Source of the DNA: Bacteriovoracaceae bacterium UBA4096
GTDB lineage: Bacteria; Bdellovibrionota; Bacteriovoracia; Bacteriovoracales; Bacteriovoracaceae
Length of the DNA: 50,998 nt
Assembly (NCBI GenBank): GCA_002381945.1
Contig: DFXY01000058.1
Coordinates: 61,974-112,971 of the forward strand
Reading direction: 5' to 3'
Of the stretch, positions 7,921 through 15,634 are shown in pieces (position 1 is the stretch's first letter; every line of letters begins with the position of its first letter). The position numbers were made by a program, and so were the translations under genes. The notes below the pieces were generated by a model. The model saw only the letters and a program-made list of their open reading frames with translations, was not told where the DNA came from and did not search any database.

Positions 7921-9068
7921 TATTTTTCACTTAAAATATGGTCAAAAATAGCAAAGAACTGACGATTTGGGATTGTTCCCTCGATCTTTTTACCATTAAT
8001 AATGATCGTTGGAGTAGATTTTAAATTATATATTGTACCCTGATTAATTCCTTCAATCACTTTATTCGTCACTGAAGTATTATTCAGGCATCCCACTAAA
8101 CCATGTTGTTTAGCAATTTCACTTAATTTACCATCACTCAGCTTGTCCTGATTGGCAAAAATTTCATCATGCACAGAAAGAAATTTCTTTTCGTCACAAG
8201 CGGCCAGAGCGGCGGCATCACACGCGAAGGGATGCATGCGTGAAGTTACACTTGAGTTACATTTTGCATCCAGTGGGTAGAAAATGTACTGAACACTGAC
8301 CTGTTTAGGATAACGTCTGATTAATTCAGGCATTTGATCGGCCACAACTTTACAGAACGGGCACTGGAAATCGGAAAAAACCGTGATACGGATAGGAGCT
8401 TCAGAGAAATTTGGTGTTGCCATGTGAATCTTGTAAGGCGATTCAACATCCGGATCACCCATTGAAGGGAGTCTTTTGAATTGCTCGATTACACTGGCAC
8501 TCATTTTTGAGCTGTAGTCTTCTTTACTCTTTGTGTTCTGATACATAAAAAATGAACCAATAATCAAAAGAGTTCCCCACATGCCGGTTAGTTTTAAGTC
8601 AGGCGTCCAGCTATTCATTCCGTGTTTCCACAGAAGAAATGCTGCTATTCCTGAGAGAACATAATAGAGCGTGCAGAAAGGACATAAACTTCCCAGTGAG
8701 ACCAGTGAGAAAATGAACAGAACGATACAACCGATAAAGTTATATTTTGAAATGGCACTGGAAGTTTTTTCTAAAGCTGGACTTGGCATTAAGCTACTGA
8801 ATAAAAAGAGTAGTCCGACGATTATACCAAAGAAAGAAATCGGGATGCCGGCAATGTTTGAGATCTTTGAGTAAGTCGCGGCATCACAGTTAAAGAAAGT
8901 AGAGAGATTACAAAGAGTGGATGAACCGCCCAATTGAGTAGGATAAAGAACCTCATAAAAGTGGGTCGTAAGATAAATACTGACACCAATCATTGCGGCG
9001 GCATTTAGAATAAACAGAAAATTAAGTCCACTAATACCCTGAAGGGTAAGACTCTTCTTTTGGTCCAT
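7920..9068 (-). CDS. VKOR-DsbA fusion: disulfide-bond forming membrane protein
   Basis: 382 residues from the ATG at 9068, which has AAAGGA eight bases upstream; an ATG at 9077 is also possible and would overlap the previous stop as ATGA. The first 180 residues are a polytopic vitamin-K-epoxide-reductase domain with the loop cysteine pair C53/C61 (CNLSTFFNC) and the quinone-proximal CPFC at 129-132. A linker leads to a periplasmic thioredoxin/DsbA-like domain with CPFC at 236-239 (SDFQCPFCK) and the cis-Pro loop STPTIIING. Such fusions oxidise periplasmic cysteines and pass electrons through VKOR to quinone, replacing separate DsbA and DsbB. Two further cysteines (about 281 and 305) lie in the DsbA helical region. 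It sits between yfiH and tatD. Confidence 0.9.
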   Translation of the reverse strand: MDQKKSLTLQGISGLNFLFILNAAAMIGVSIYLTTHFYEVLYPTQLGGSSTLCNLSTFFNCDAATYSKISNIAGIPISFFGIIVGLLFLFSSLMPSPALEKTSSAISKYNFIGCIVLFIFSLVSLGSLCPFCTLYYVLSGIAAFLLWKHGMNSWTPDLKLTGMWGTLLIIGSFFMYQNTKSKEDYSSKMSASVIEQFKRLPSMGDPDVESPYKIHMATPNFSEAPIRITVFSDFQCPFCKVVADQMPELIRRYPKQVSVQYIFYPLDAKCNSSVTSRMHPFACDAAALAACDEKKFLSVHDEIFANQDKLSDGKLSEIAKQHGLVGCLNNTSVTNKVIEGINQGTIYNLKSTPTIIINGKKIEGTIPNRQFFAIFDHILSEK

Positions 9069-9073
9069 GAGAT

Positions 9074-9655
9074 TCATCCTTTGATATATAAATTCCAGTT
9101 TCGTTCAGTTGTTTTATCTCTTCTATAACTATGAAATGCTTTATTACAGGAAGTACATACTGGAGCATAACTAATAAGGAGCGAGTTGAAGCACTCTCTC
9201 AATTGTCGTTTAGTTTCTTCCTGAAGATTAAAAAAATATTTTCCGTTGTTTTCTTTAAAGAATGGACTCTTGGGAAAGTTTAAACCAAAATCGGCCGAAA
9301 CTTCGAAACAACATTCATGGATACTGGGGCCAATAAATACCCTTTGAGGTTGAATCAGAGAGATCTCTGGTCGCTGAAGAATCCCATGAGCGAGTCCCCG
9401 CCAGCCCGCATGCAGGAAAACAGCACCTTTTTGACCTTCAATCACAATAGGCAAACAATCAGCTGTTTTTATCGCCAAAGGTTTATCAAATTTCTCCCAG
9501 GAAACCAGGAGTCCATCCGCTTCAGTAGGAAGGGTTTCAACTGAAACAATATCTATTCCATGAATTTGCGTGGCATGTTCCACCAGCATCTCAGGTTTTT
9601 TAGTCCAGGTCTCAAAGCGGCCGTAATTTAAATTTTCACTGAATGGGATTTCCAT
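9074..9655 (-). CDS. YfiH/PgeF-type laccase-domain protein (purine nucleoside phosphorylase / peptidoglycan editing)
   Basis: 193 residues, shorter than the usual 240 or so. The family motifs are present: IKTADCLPIVI, FLHAGWRGLAHG, GPSIHECCFEVS and the C-terminal CTSCNKAFHSYRRD. The Cys and two His of HAGWRG/TADC form the zinc site. Members are reported as purine nucleoside phosphorylase/adenosine deaminase enzymes, and E. coli YfiH (PgeF) corrects misincorporated amino acids in peptidoglycan precursors. The short N-terminus lacks the first beta strands of longer relatives. It overlaps or abuts the VKOR-DsbA start and follows rluD by 22 bases; the rluD-yfiH order is widely conserved. Confidence 0.85.
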   Translation of the reverse strand: MEIPFSENLNYGRFETWTKKPEMLVEHATQIHGIDIVSVETLPTEADGLLVSWEKFDKPLAIKTADCLPIVIEGQKGAVFLHAGWRGLAHGILQRPEISLIQPQRVFIGPSIHECCFEVSADFGLNFPKSPFFKENNGKYFFNLQEETKRQLRECFNSLLISYAPVCTSCNKAFHSYRRDKTTERNWNLYIKG

Positions 9656-9677
9656 GGGCTTATTGTAGCCCTAAATT

Positions 9678-10658
9678 TCACTCTGATAAAGCCTGTAATG
9701 CAGCTAGGAATATTTCCGGTGGAGGTGCAGTGAAGTGGAGCTTTTCTTTAGTAATTGGATGAATGAAGCCTAACTCTTTTGCATGTAGCAGTTGATAGGG
9801 ATAATCAATTAGTCTCTGCCTGATAGAGAGTGGAGTTCTTTTAAGGTGTGAATCACTTCCACCATACACAGGGTCACATAAAACAGGTGTGTGCAGCATC
9901 TGAGAGAGATGAACTCGAATTTGATGAGTTCTCCCTGTCTGTAGCCTGAGCTCAAGATGGGCAGCTCCGGGATACTGCTTGATGGTTTTATAATGTGTCA
10001 CCGCATTTTTACCATTCTTTACATTGGCCGCCATCTTGTGACGGTTAGTAGGATGCCTGCCAATGGTAGTTGTGATCGTTCCTGAATGAGTGGAGGGAAC
10101 CCCTCCCACTAAAGCTTCATATTTTCTTTCAATGTCATGGACAGAAAAAAGGCTAACCAGTCCCTCATGGGTGGCCTGATCTTTTGCAACGACCATCACG
10201 CCTGAAGTGCCCATATCAAGTCGATGAACGATTCCGGGTCTTTTTTCTGCACCAATGCCTTTTAAGTCCGGACAATGGTAAAGAACGGCATTAACTAAAG
10301 TTCCCGTATAGTGTCCAGGAGCTGGGTGAACCACCAGACCTGCAGGTTTATTGATCACAATCAGATGTGAATCCTCGAAGAGAATCTCCAGAGGGATATT
10401 TTCAGCGATGAGGTCAGTTTCAACAGGTGGTGGAACTTCTACTTCGATCACTGTTCCTGCCGGCGGCATTTTATTTAAACTAATTTTGATATCGCTGGAA
10501 ATTTCTTCATCTTCAAACAAACGCTTGATAGTAGAGCGGGAGAATTGAGGCAATTTCTGGGCCAGGTAGATATCCAGACGCTTAAAAGCTTCTCTGTCTT
10601 CATTGGTAACAGTGACAGTGAAATTCTGTGTTTCGTCCGCGATAATTTCTGAAACCAT
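9678..10658 (-). CDS. rluD: RluD-family 23S rRNA pseudouridine synthase
   Basis: 326 residues. An S4 RNA-binding domain occupies about 24-75 (FKRLDIYLAQKLPQFSRSTI). The catalytic domain contains VINKPAGLVVHPAPGH and the signature RPGIVHRLDMGTSGVMVVAK with the nucleophile Asp148. Later motifs RTHQIRVHL and the C-terminal HAKELGFIHP are standard. RluD modifies uridines in helix 69 of 23S rRNA. RluC-type paralogues share this architecture, so the exact target is inferred; the adjacency to yfiH favours RluD. Its ATG overlaps the stop of the upstream gene in TAATG. Confidence 0.9.
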   Translation of the reverse strand: MVSEIIADETQNFTVTVTNEDREAFKRLDIYLAQKLPQFSRSTIKRLFEDEEISSDIKISLNKMPPAGTVIEVEVPPPVETDLIAENIPLEILFEDSHLIVINKPAGLVVHPAPGHYTGTLVNAVLYHCPDLKGIGAEKRPGIVHRLDMGTSGVMVVAKDQATHEGLVSLFSVHDIERKYEALVGGVPSTHSGTITTTIGRHPTNRHKMAANVKNGKNAVTHYKTIKQYPGAAHLELRLQTGRTHQIRVHLSQMLHTPVLCDPVYGGSDSHLKRTPLSIRQRLIDYPYQLLHAKELGFIHPITKEKLHFTAPPPEIFLAALQALSE

Positions 10659-11335
10659 TATTTTTGATTTTTTAATTTTTTAAAGTAGAAAATGTAACTA
10701 TTGGCCACCTGATCAGGATTGAGCTTTAAGACTTTAGCAATTTGATAAACATAACCTCTGACATAAACATCGGCCGGAAGTTTAGATAGTTCTTCATCTT
10801 CAATGGCCCTGATATGGGTTTTAGAAATTCGGGTCATTTCCGCCATACGTTCAACTGTGACGTTTTTATAAATTCTTACTTCTTTTAGGAAAGGTCCTGT
10901 GAATTCATTGCATTCATTAATTTTCCGATCCATCTCAGAGTTTTCTTCAAATTCCAGTCCAAATTTTTTCTGGGCAGAAATCTTAGAGACTTTTGCTTCA
11001 ATCAGATTCGAGGAGAAATCTTCATACTGAAGAACCTCATTTCCTTTTTGATCGGGCGGCATTTTATCTGAACGTCCAACTGTAGCCGAAGTTTGGTTAA
11101 ATCCTCGAAGGCGATCGTACTCGCGGCGTTTTTCTGGAAAACCCAGAACTGAATAAGCTTCTTCAATTAGATTCAAGATGGCAGCACATTCTTCTTTGGT
11201 CATTAAAGAATAGAGAGCGACACTGTCGCTGGAATAGGCATTCCGGCATCTGATATAGGCGTTTTCTATTTGTTGTGGATTGGAATTTGTTTCAATCTCG
11301 AGGACTTCGTAATAGTTCTTTTTTTCCAAATCCAT
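10658..11335 (-). CDS. J-domain-like / RodZ-type HTH two-domain protein
   Basis: 225 residues. Residues 6-76 look like a DnaJ J-domain (YYEVLEIETNSNPQQIENAY ... EEAYSVLGFPEKRREYDRLRG), but the catalytic His-Pro-Asp between helices II and III is absent; the region reads NAYSSDSVALYS. Residues about 147-205 form a RodZ/HTH_25-type Xre-like helix-turn-helix (LKEVRIYKNVTVERMAEMTR, SKTHIRAIEDEE, PADVYVRGYVYQIAKVL). No membrane segment follows. Without HPD it should not stimulate DnaK ATPase, so it may act as an interaction platform. It lies directly between a MinD-like ATPase and rluD and overlaps rluD's start, so a partnership with the ATPase is plausible but inferred. Confidence 0.82.
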   Translation of the reverse strand: MDLEKKNYYEVLEIETNSNPQQIENAYIRCRNAYSSDSVALYSLMTKEECAAILNLIEEAYSVLGFPEKRREYDRLRGFNQTSATVGRSDKMPPDQKGNEVLQYEDFSSNLIEAKVSKISAQKKFGLEFEENSEMDRKINECNEFTGPFLKEVRIYKNVTVERMAEMTRISKTHIRAIEDEELSKLPADVYVRGYVYQIAKVLKLNPDQVANSYIFYFKKLKNQK

Positions 11336-11343
11336 AATATCCC

Positions 11344-12273
11344 CTAAGATTCTATGAGTCGGTTAACAATGCGGTCAAAATTATTAACCAGCTTTGAATT
11401 CGGGTACTCAATGAGTAATGGCTTTCGTTTACGAACGCTTTGCCACACTGATTGATCGTAATCAAGATAACCCGGAAAGGTCATTTCAATGCCAAAATAT
11501 TTTCGGCAAATACTCTGAATGGAATATCCAATATCAATATCTGCTTGAGAACGAACCTGATTGATAATGAGGTTTGGTCTAAAAAGGGCCATCTCATTTT
11601 TTACCCGTAACCCTACCTCTGGATTTATCTCTGTTATTCTTTTTATTAAATCTGAAGGAGAAGTAGTTCCCCCATTAGTTAATTTGGCATTCATGGCCTC
11701 ATTGATGAAAGGCTCAAGTTCGGCAACACCTTCCACCATTTTTAAACGACGGTAGAAAACGGATTTAATAAAACGATAAGTGTTTTCAATGGAAGTCGGT
11801 TCCGGCAGTACAACTAAAACTCCCTTATCAGCTGTGATAAAAAAATCGATAGTGTTAAAGGCCGTGCCTGCCCCGAGGTCAAAAAGAATGTAATCAGCGT
11901 CCAGCTCATGCAGTTTTCGGATGATTTGATTTTTGTGCATGTGCTTTAAGTTCGCCATGCCAAGTTCATCCTGAGCGCCACTGATAATTTTTAAGTTTTG
12001 AATAGGTGTATCGACCAGCAGATCTTCAAAATTGGTTACTTTTTTTGAAACGTAATCAGACAAAGTCGTTTGAGGGATAGGCAAACCCAGACAGGTATGA
12101 AGATTGGCCCCACCCAAATCGAGATCGACTGCTACAACCTTATTGCCCATGAGCGCCAGGCAAATCGCCACGTTGGCCGAGACTAAACTCTTACCCACGC
12201 CACCCTTACCACCACCAATGGCCCAAATCTTTTTCATGTTTTGGAGCGGAATGTCCGCAAACTCCGTATTCAT
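11344..12273 (-). CDS. MinD/ParA-superfamily ATPase (FlhG/MinD-like)
   Basis: 309 residues. The deviant Walker A motif GGGKGGVGKSLVSANVA (with the signature first Lys), the Walker A' strand VVAVDLDLGGANLH, and the Walker B-like DYILFDLGAGT are all present. This is an SRPI/Mrp/MinD-type P-loop ATPase that dimerises on ATP and positions cellular structures. FlhG and MinD are the nearest types by eye. No C-terminal amphipathic MinD membrane-targeting helix is obvious: the tail reads NFDRIVNRLIES. It is the first gene of the six-gene operon. No Shine-Dalgarno precedes the start, but TATAAT ends eight bases upstream, so the message is probably nearly leaderless. Confidence 0.87.
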   Translation of the reverse strand: MNTEFADIPLQNMKKIWAIGGGKGGVGKSLVSANVAICLALMGNKVVAVDLDLGGANLHTCLGLPIPQTTLSDYVSKKVTNFEDLLVDTPIQNLKIISGAQDELGMANLKHMHKNQIIRKLHELDADYILFDLGAGTAFNTIDFFITADKGVLVVLPEPTSIENTYRFIKSVFYRRLKMVEGVAELEPFINEAMNAKLTNGGTTSPSDLIKRITEINPEVGLRVKNEMALFRPNLIINQVRSQADIDIGYSIQSICRKYFGIEMTFPGYLDYDQSVWQSVRKRKPLLIEYPNSKLVNNFDRIVNRLIES

Positions 12274-12281
12274 ATGCTCAA

Positions 12282-12287
12282 ATTATA
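12282..12287 (-). promoter_or_regulatory. Consensus -10 (TATAAT) for the MinD-like operon
   Basis: TATAAT on the minus strand ends eight bases before the ATG at 12273, so the transcript should start about two bases before the start codon. A 3/6 -35 (TTCCAA) lies 17 bases upstream. Together with the missing Shine-Dalgarno this suggests a leaderless operon message. Confidence 0.5.
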
Positions 12288-12434
12288 TGAAGCTAGATCA
12301 GGGTTTGGAAAGGTATATTCATTAATGATTTCTAAGAGATATGCGGATTTGTCATCCTTTTTCGGCCAGAGCTAGACGAGATAAGCTGAATCCATTAAAT
12401 TGGAGCCTTAGTTTACATTTGTTAAGGAGCAGGA

Positions 12435-13112
12435 ATGGCTGCAGCCCAGGGCCAAAAATACGATTCTTCTTTTGAGACTGTCCTTCATAAGCGGTCAGAT
12501 CTTCATATACTTAGGAAACTTTGGCATATTTCGACTGGTTCATTAGGTCTCTTTCTGTTTATCAACTCAGAAATGTCTCAGACCGTTTGGGCATCTATTA
12601 TTATGGGAATAGCCGTTACAGGATTTTCTGCAGACTTTATTCGAAATAGAATCCCAGCTTTTAATTCCCTGGTGATTAAACTGATGGGGCCTTTAATGCG
12701 TCGCTCAGAGAGGGAAGGCGTCAGTGGACTGCCGTTTTATGCTTTAGGAGTATCTTTATCTTTATTTTTCTATTCTCGGGACATTGCCATCGTTTCTAGT
12801 ATGTTTCTGGTTTTCTCTGATCCATTGTCTTCCTTTTTTGGAGTGCTTTATGGAAAAGATAAAATCCTACCTAATAAATCATTGCAAGGGGCAGTAGCGG
12901 GATTCTTTACTTGCTATTTGATCACGCTTTTTTATGCAATGAACTCATCTACTCTGGGAACTCATATACTGGTTTTTTCAATTATTGCTGGAGTCATTGG
13001 GGCCGCTTCTGAATTAATTTCGGCCTTCAATATTGACGATAATCTCACCATACCCGTTTTATCTGGGCTGGGATTAACTCTTCTCAATCATTACATTATA
13101 GTCTTTCCTTAA
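12435..13112 (+). CDS. Polyprenol/diacylglycerol kinase-like membrane protein (SEC59/DGK1/CTP-transferase family)
   Basis: 225 residues with about six to seven membrane helices after a polar 30-residue N-terminus. Family motifs are visible: HISTGSLGLF, FSDPLSSFFGVLYGK, KSLQGAVAGFF and the C-terminal DDNLTIPVLSG. This pattern matches the phosphatidate cytidylyltransferase-like family that includes yeast dolichol kinase (SEC59) and diacylglycerol kinase DGK1, which use CTP to phosphorylate lipid alcohols. AAGGAG precedes the ATG. It stands alone, divergent from the MinD-like operon and convergent with leuS across a shared terminator. The lipid substrate cannot be read from sequence. Confidence 0.78.
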   Translation: MAAAQGQKYDSSFETVLHKRSDLHILRKLWHISTGSLGLFLFINSEMSQTVWASIIMGIAVTGFSADFIRNRIPAFNSLVIKLMGPLMRRSEREGVSGLPFYALGVSLSLFFYSRDIAIVSSMFLVFSDPLSSFFGVLYGKDKILPNKSLQGAVAGFFTCYLITLFYAMNSSTLGTHILVFSIIAGVIGAASELISAFNIDDNLTIPVLSGLGLTLLNHYIIVFP

Positions 13113-13117
13113 TACAA

Positions 13118-13150
13118 AAAAAAGGCCAGCTTGAAGCTGGCCTTTTTTTT
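13118..13150. terminator. Bidirectional terminator between the lipid kinase-like gene and leuS
   Basis: Stem GGCCAGCT / AGCTGGCC with a three-base loop, flanked by eight A on the left and eight T on the right. It serves both convergent genes. Confidence 0.93.
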
Positions 13151-15554
13151 ATTCTTTCACAACAAAGTTACAAATTTTTCCAGGTACATAAATTTCTTTG
13201 ACGATAGTCCCTGCCAGATACTTGGCAATCTTTTCATCGGCCTTAACGATGGCCATCAGATCTTCTTTGGAGATATCTGCTGCCACTTCAAAGGTGCCAC
13301 GAGTCTTACCATTGATTTGAACCGCCATGGTAATGAGATCATCCTTAGCTAATTCCGGATTAAACTCCGGCCACTTTTCGAATACCAGAGTTTTCTCATG
13401 ACCTAAAAAAGACCAAAGTTCTTCCGCTAAATGAGGAGCGTAAGGAGAAAGTGTCAGAGCAAACTTTTCGGCCGTCAGATGAGATATTTTTCCCGTTTTG
13501 TAGATGTGGTTTACAAAAATCATCATCTGGGAAATACCCGTGTTGAAGCGCATATTATCAATGTCTTCAGTCACTTTCTTGATCATCTTATGAAGTTCTT
13601 TCAGGTTTGAGGTATCTTCTTTAGCGTCTTCAATGTAATTGGCCTTGTCCAAAAAGAAGCGATTAACCCGGTTAAGAAAGTTATATACCCCTTTCACACC
13701 ATTCATTGACCAAGGCTTGGTTTTCTCAAGTGGGCCCATGAACATTTCATATAAGCGCAGGGTATCCGCACCGTATTCTTTTACAACCAGGTCTGGGTTA
13801 ATGACGTTTCCGCGAGACTTACTCATCTTCTCGCCATCTTCACCCAGAATCATTCCCTGATTCACGAGTTTGTGAAACGGCTCTTTAGTGGAAACTAGTC
13901 CCAGATCATAGAGAACTTTGTGCCAAAAACGTGAATAAAGCAGGTGAAGAACCGCATGCTCAGCTCCACCCACATACAGATCTACTGGCATCCAGTAATT
14001 TTCAATTTTTGAATTCCAAGGTTCGGTTTTGTTTTGAGGATCACAAAAACGCAGATAGTACCAACATGATCCTGCCCATTGAGGCATAGTGTTGGTTTCA
14101 CGCTTGGCCTTCTTACCAGTTTTAGGATCGATCACGTTTAACCATTCATCAATGGTGGCAAGGGGAGATTCTCCCGTGCCGGAAGGTTCATATTTTTCAA
14201 CTGCCGGCAAAACTACCGGTAGTTCATCTGCATCCAGACATCGTACAGTTCCGTCTTCAAATTTAAGGATAGGGAAGGGCTCTCCCCAATAGCGTTGACG
14301 TGAGAATAACCAGTCCCGAAGTTTGTAGTTGATTTTTTTAGAACCAATCTTTTTCTCTTCCAACCAGCTGATCATCTTCTTAATGGCATCTGTCTTACCC
14401 AGTCCATTCAAAAAATCAGAATTGATGTGCTCGCCGTCTTCAGTGAAGGCAGCTTCCTCTACATTGCCACCTTTAACCACTTCAACAATTGGTAAATTGA
14501 ATTTCACCGCAAATTCATGATCACGTTCATCATGGGCCGGTACTGACATGATAGCACCGGTTCCGTAAGTGTTCAGAACGTAGTCAGCGATATACACCGG
14601 AATTTTCTGTTGAGTAGCAGGATTGATCGCGTATGCGCCAGTGAAAGCACCTGACTTATCTTTGTTAAGCTCGGTTCTCTCGAGATCTGATTTAAGAGCA
14701 GTGACTTCACGGTATTTGGCAATTTCAGCTTTCTGAGCTTCAGTGGTGATGACATCAACCAGTGAATGCTCAGGTGCCAGCACCATATAAGTTGCACCAA
14801 ACAAGGTGTCTGGGCGTGAAGTGAAAACTTGAATGGAGTCAGATTTACCTTCCACATTAAAACTAATCAAGGCGCCTTCAGATTTTCCAATCCAGACTCT
14901 TTGCATTTCTTTAACGGATTCAGGCCAGTCCAGAAGCTCCAGATCTTGCAGAAGACGTTCTGCATACTCAGTAATTCTCAGCATCCACTGCTTCATGGGT
15001 TTTCTGATAACAGGATGACCTCCAACCTCAGATTTACCGTTGATGACTTCTTCGTTGGCGAGAACTGTTTTAAGATTCGGACACCAGTTCACCATCATGT
15101 GAGACTCGTAAGCGAGACCCTTATTGTATAGCTGAACAAAAATCCACTGAGTCCAACGGTAGTAATCAACATTGGAAGTTGCGATTTCACGATCCCAATC
15201 ATAGGAGAAGCCCAGCATTTTTAGCTGGCGCTTAAAGGTCTTGATATTATCCTGAGTGGTGATGTTGGGATGAATGCCGGTTTTAACAGCATGGTTCTCT
15301 GCTGGTAAGCCGAAAGAATCCCATCCCATGGGATGAAGGACATTAAAGCCTTTCATCCTTTTATAGCGGGCCATGATATCCGTGGCAGTATAACCTTCAG
15401 GATGGCCTACGTGGAGACCCGCACCTGAAGGGTAGGGGAACATATCGAGCACATAGTATTTAGGTTTTGAAAAATCTTCGAGAGTTTTGAAAGTTTGGTG
15501 ATCTTCCCAGTATTTTTGCCACTTGGGTTCGATCTCTGAAAAATTGTATTCCAT
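13149..15554 (-). CDS. leuS: Leucyl-tRNA synthetase
   Basis: 801 residues, somewhat shorter than E. coli LeuRS (860). The class I HIGH-type motif is PSGAGLHVGHPEGYTATD near residue 45-55, and the KMSKS loop EKMSKSRGNV is near 575. The CP1 editing domain is present, with FTSRPDTLFGATYMVLAPEH and the MSVPAHDERDHEFA segment. The zinc/WWYLR-type segment CWYYLRFCDP is also present. It charges tRNA-Leu with leucine. GGAA precedes the ATG. I see no T-box in the 80-base upstream region. Confidence 0.97.
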   Translation of the reverse strand: MEYNFSEIEPKWQKYWEDHQTFKTLEDFSKPKYYVLDMFPYPSGAGLHVGHPEGYTATDIMARYKRMKGFNVLHPMGWDSFGLPAENHAVKTGIHPNITTQDNIKTFKRQLKMLGFSYDWDREIATSNVDYYRWTQWIFVQLYNKGLAYESHMMVNWCPNLKTVLANEEVINGKSEVGGHPVIRKPMKQWMLRITEYAERLLQDLELLDWPESVKEMQRVWIGKSEGALISFNVEGKSDSIQVFTSRPDTLFGATYMVLAPEHSLVDVITTEAQKAEIAKYREVTALKSDLERTELNKDKSGAFTGAYAINPATQQKIPVYIADYVLNTYGTGAIMSVPAHDERDHEFAVKFNLPIVEVVKGGNVEEAAFTEDGEHINSDFLNGLGKTDAIKKMISWLEEKKIGSKKINYKLRDWLFSRQRYWGEPFPILKFEDGTVRCLDADELPVVLPAVEKYEPSGTGESPLATIDEWLNVIDPKTGKKAKRETNTMPQWAGSCWYYLRFCDPQNKTEPWNSKIENYWMPVDLYVGGAEHAVLHLLYSRFWHKVLYDLGLVSTKEPFHKLVNQGMILGEDGEKMSKSRGNVINPDLVVKEYGADTLRLYEMFMGPLEKTKPWSMNGVKGVYNFLNRVNRFFLDKANYIEDAKEDTSNLKELHKMIKKVTEDIDNMRFNTGISQMMIFVNHIYKTGKISHLTAEKFALTLSPYAPHLAEELWSFLGHEKTLVFEKWPEFNPELAKDDLITMAVQINGKTRGTFEVAADISKEDLMAIVKADEKIAKYLAGTIVKEIYVPGKICNFVVKE

Positions 15555-15634
15555 AAGCTGTTTTCCTTCACTTGGAGTGAGCTAACAGCTTAATGGAAAT
15601 TGTTCTTCTTTTAAAGAGGTTCGAGGTGCGTTAA

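Noticed and set aside
15555..15634. T-box leader for leuS
   Set aside because: The upstream region is only 80 bases to the next gene and has no T-box core or specifier stem.
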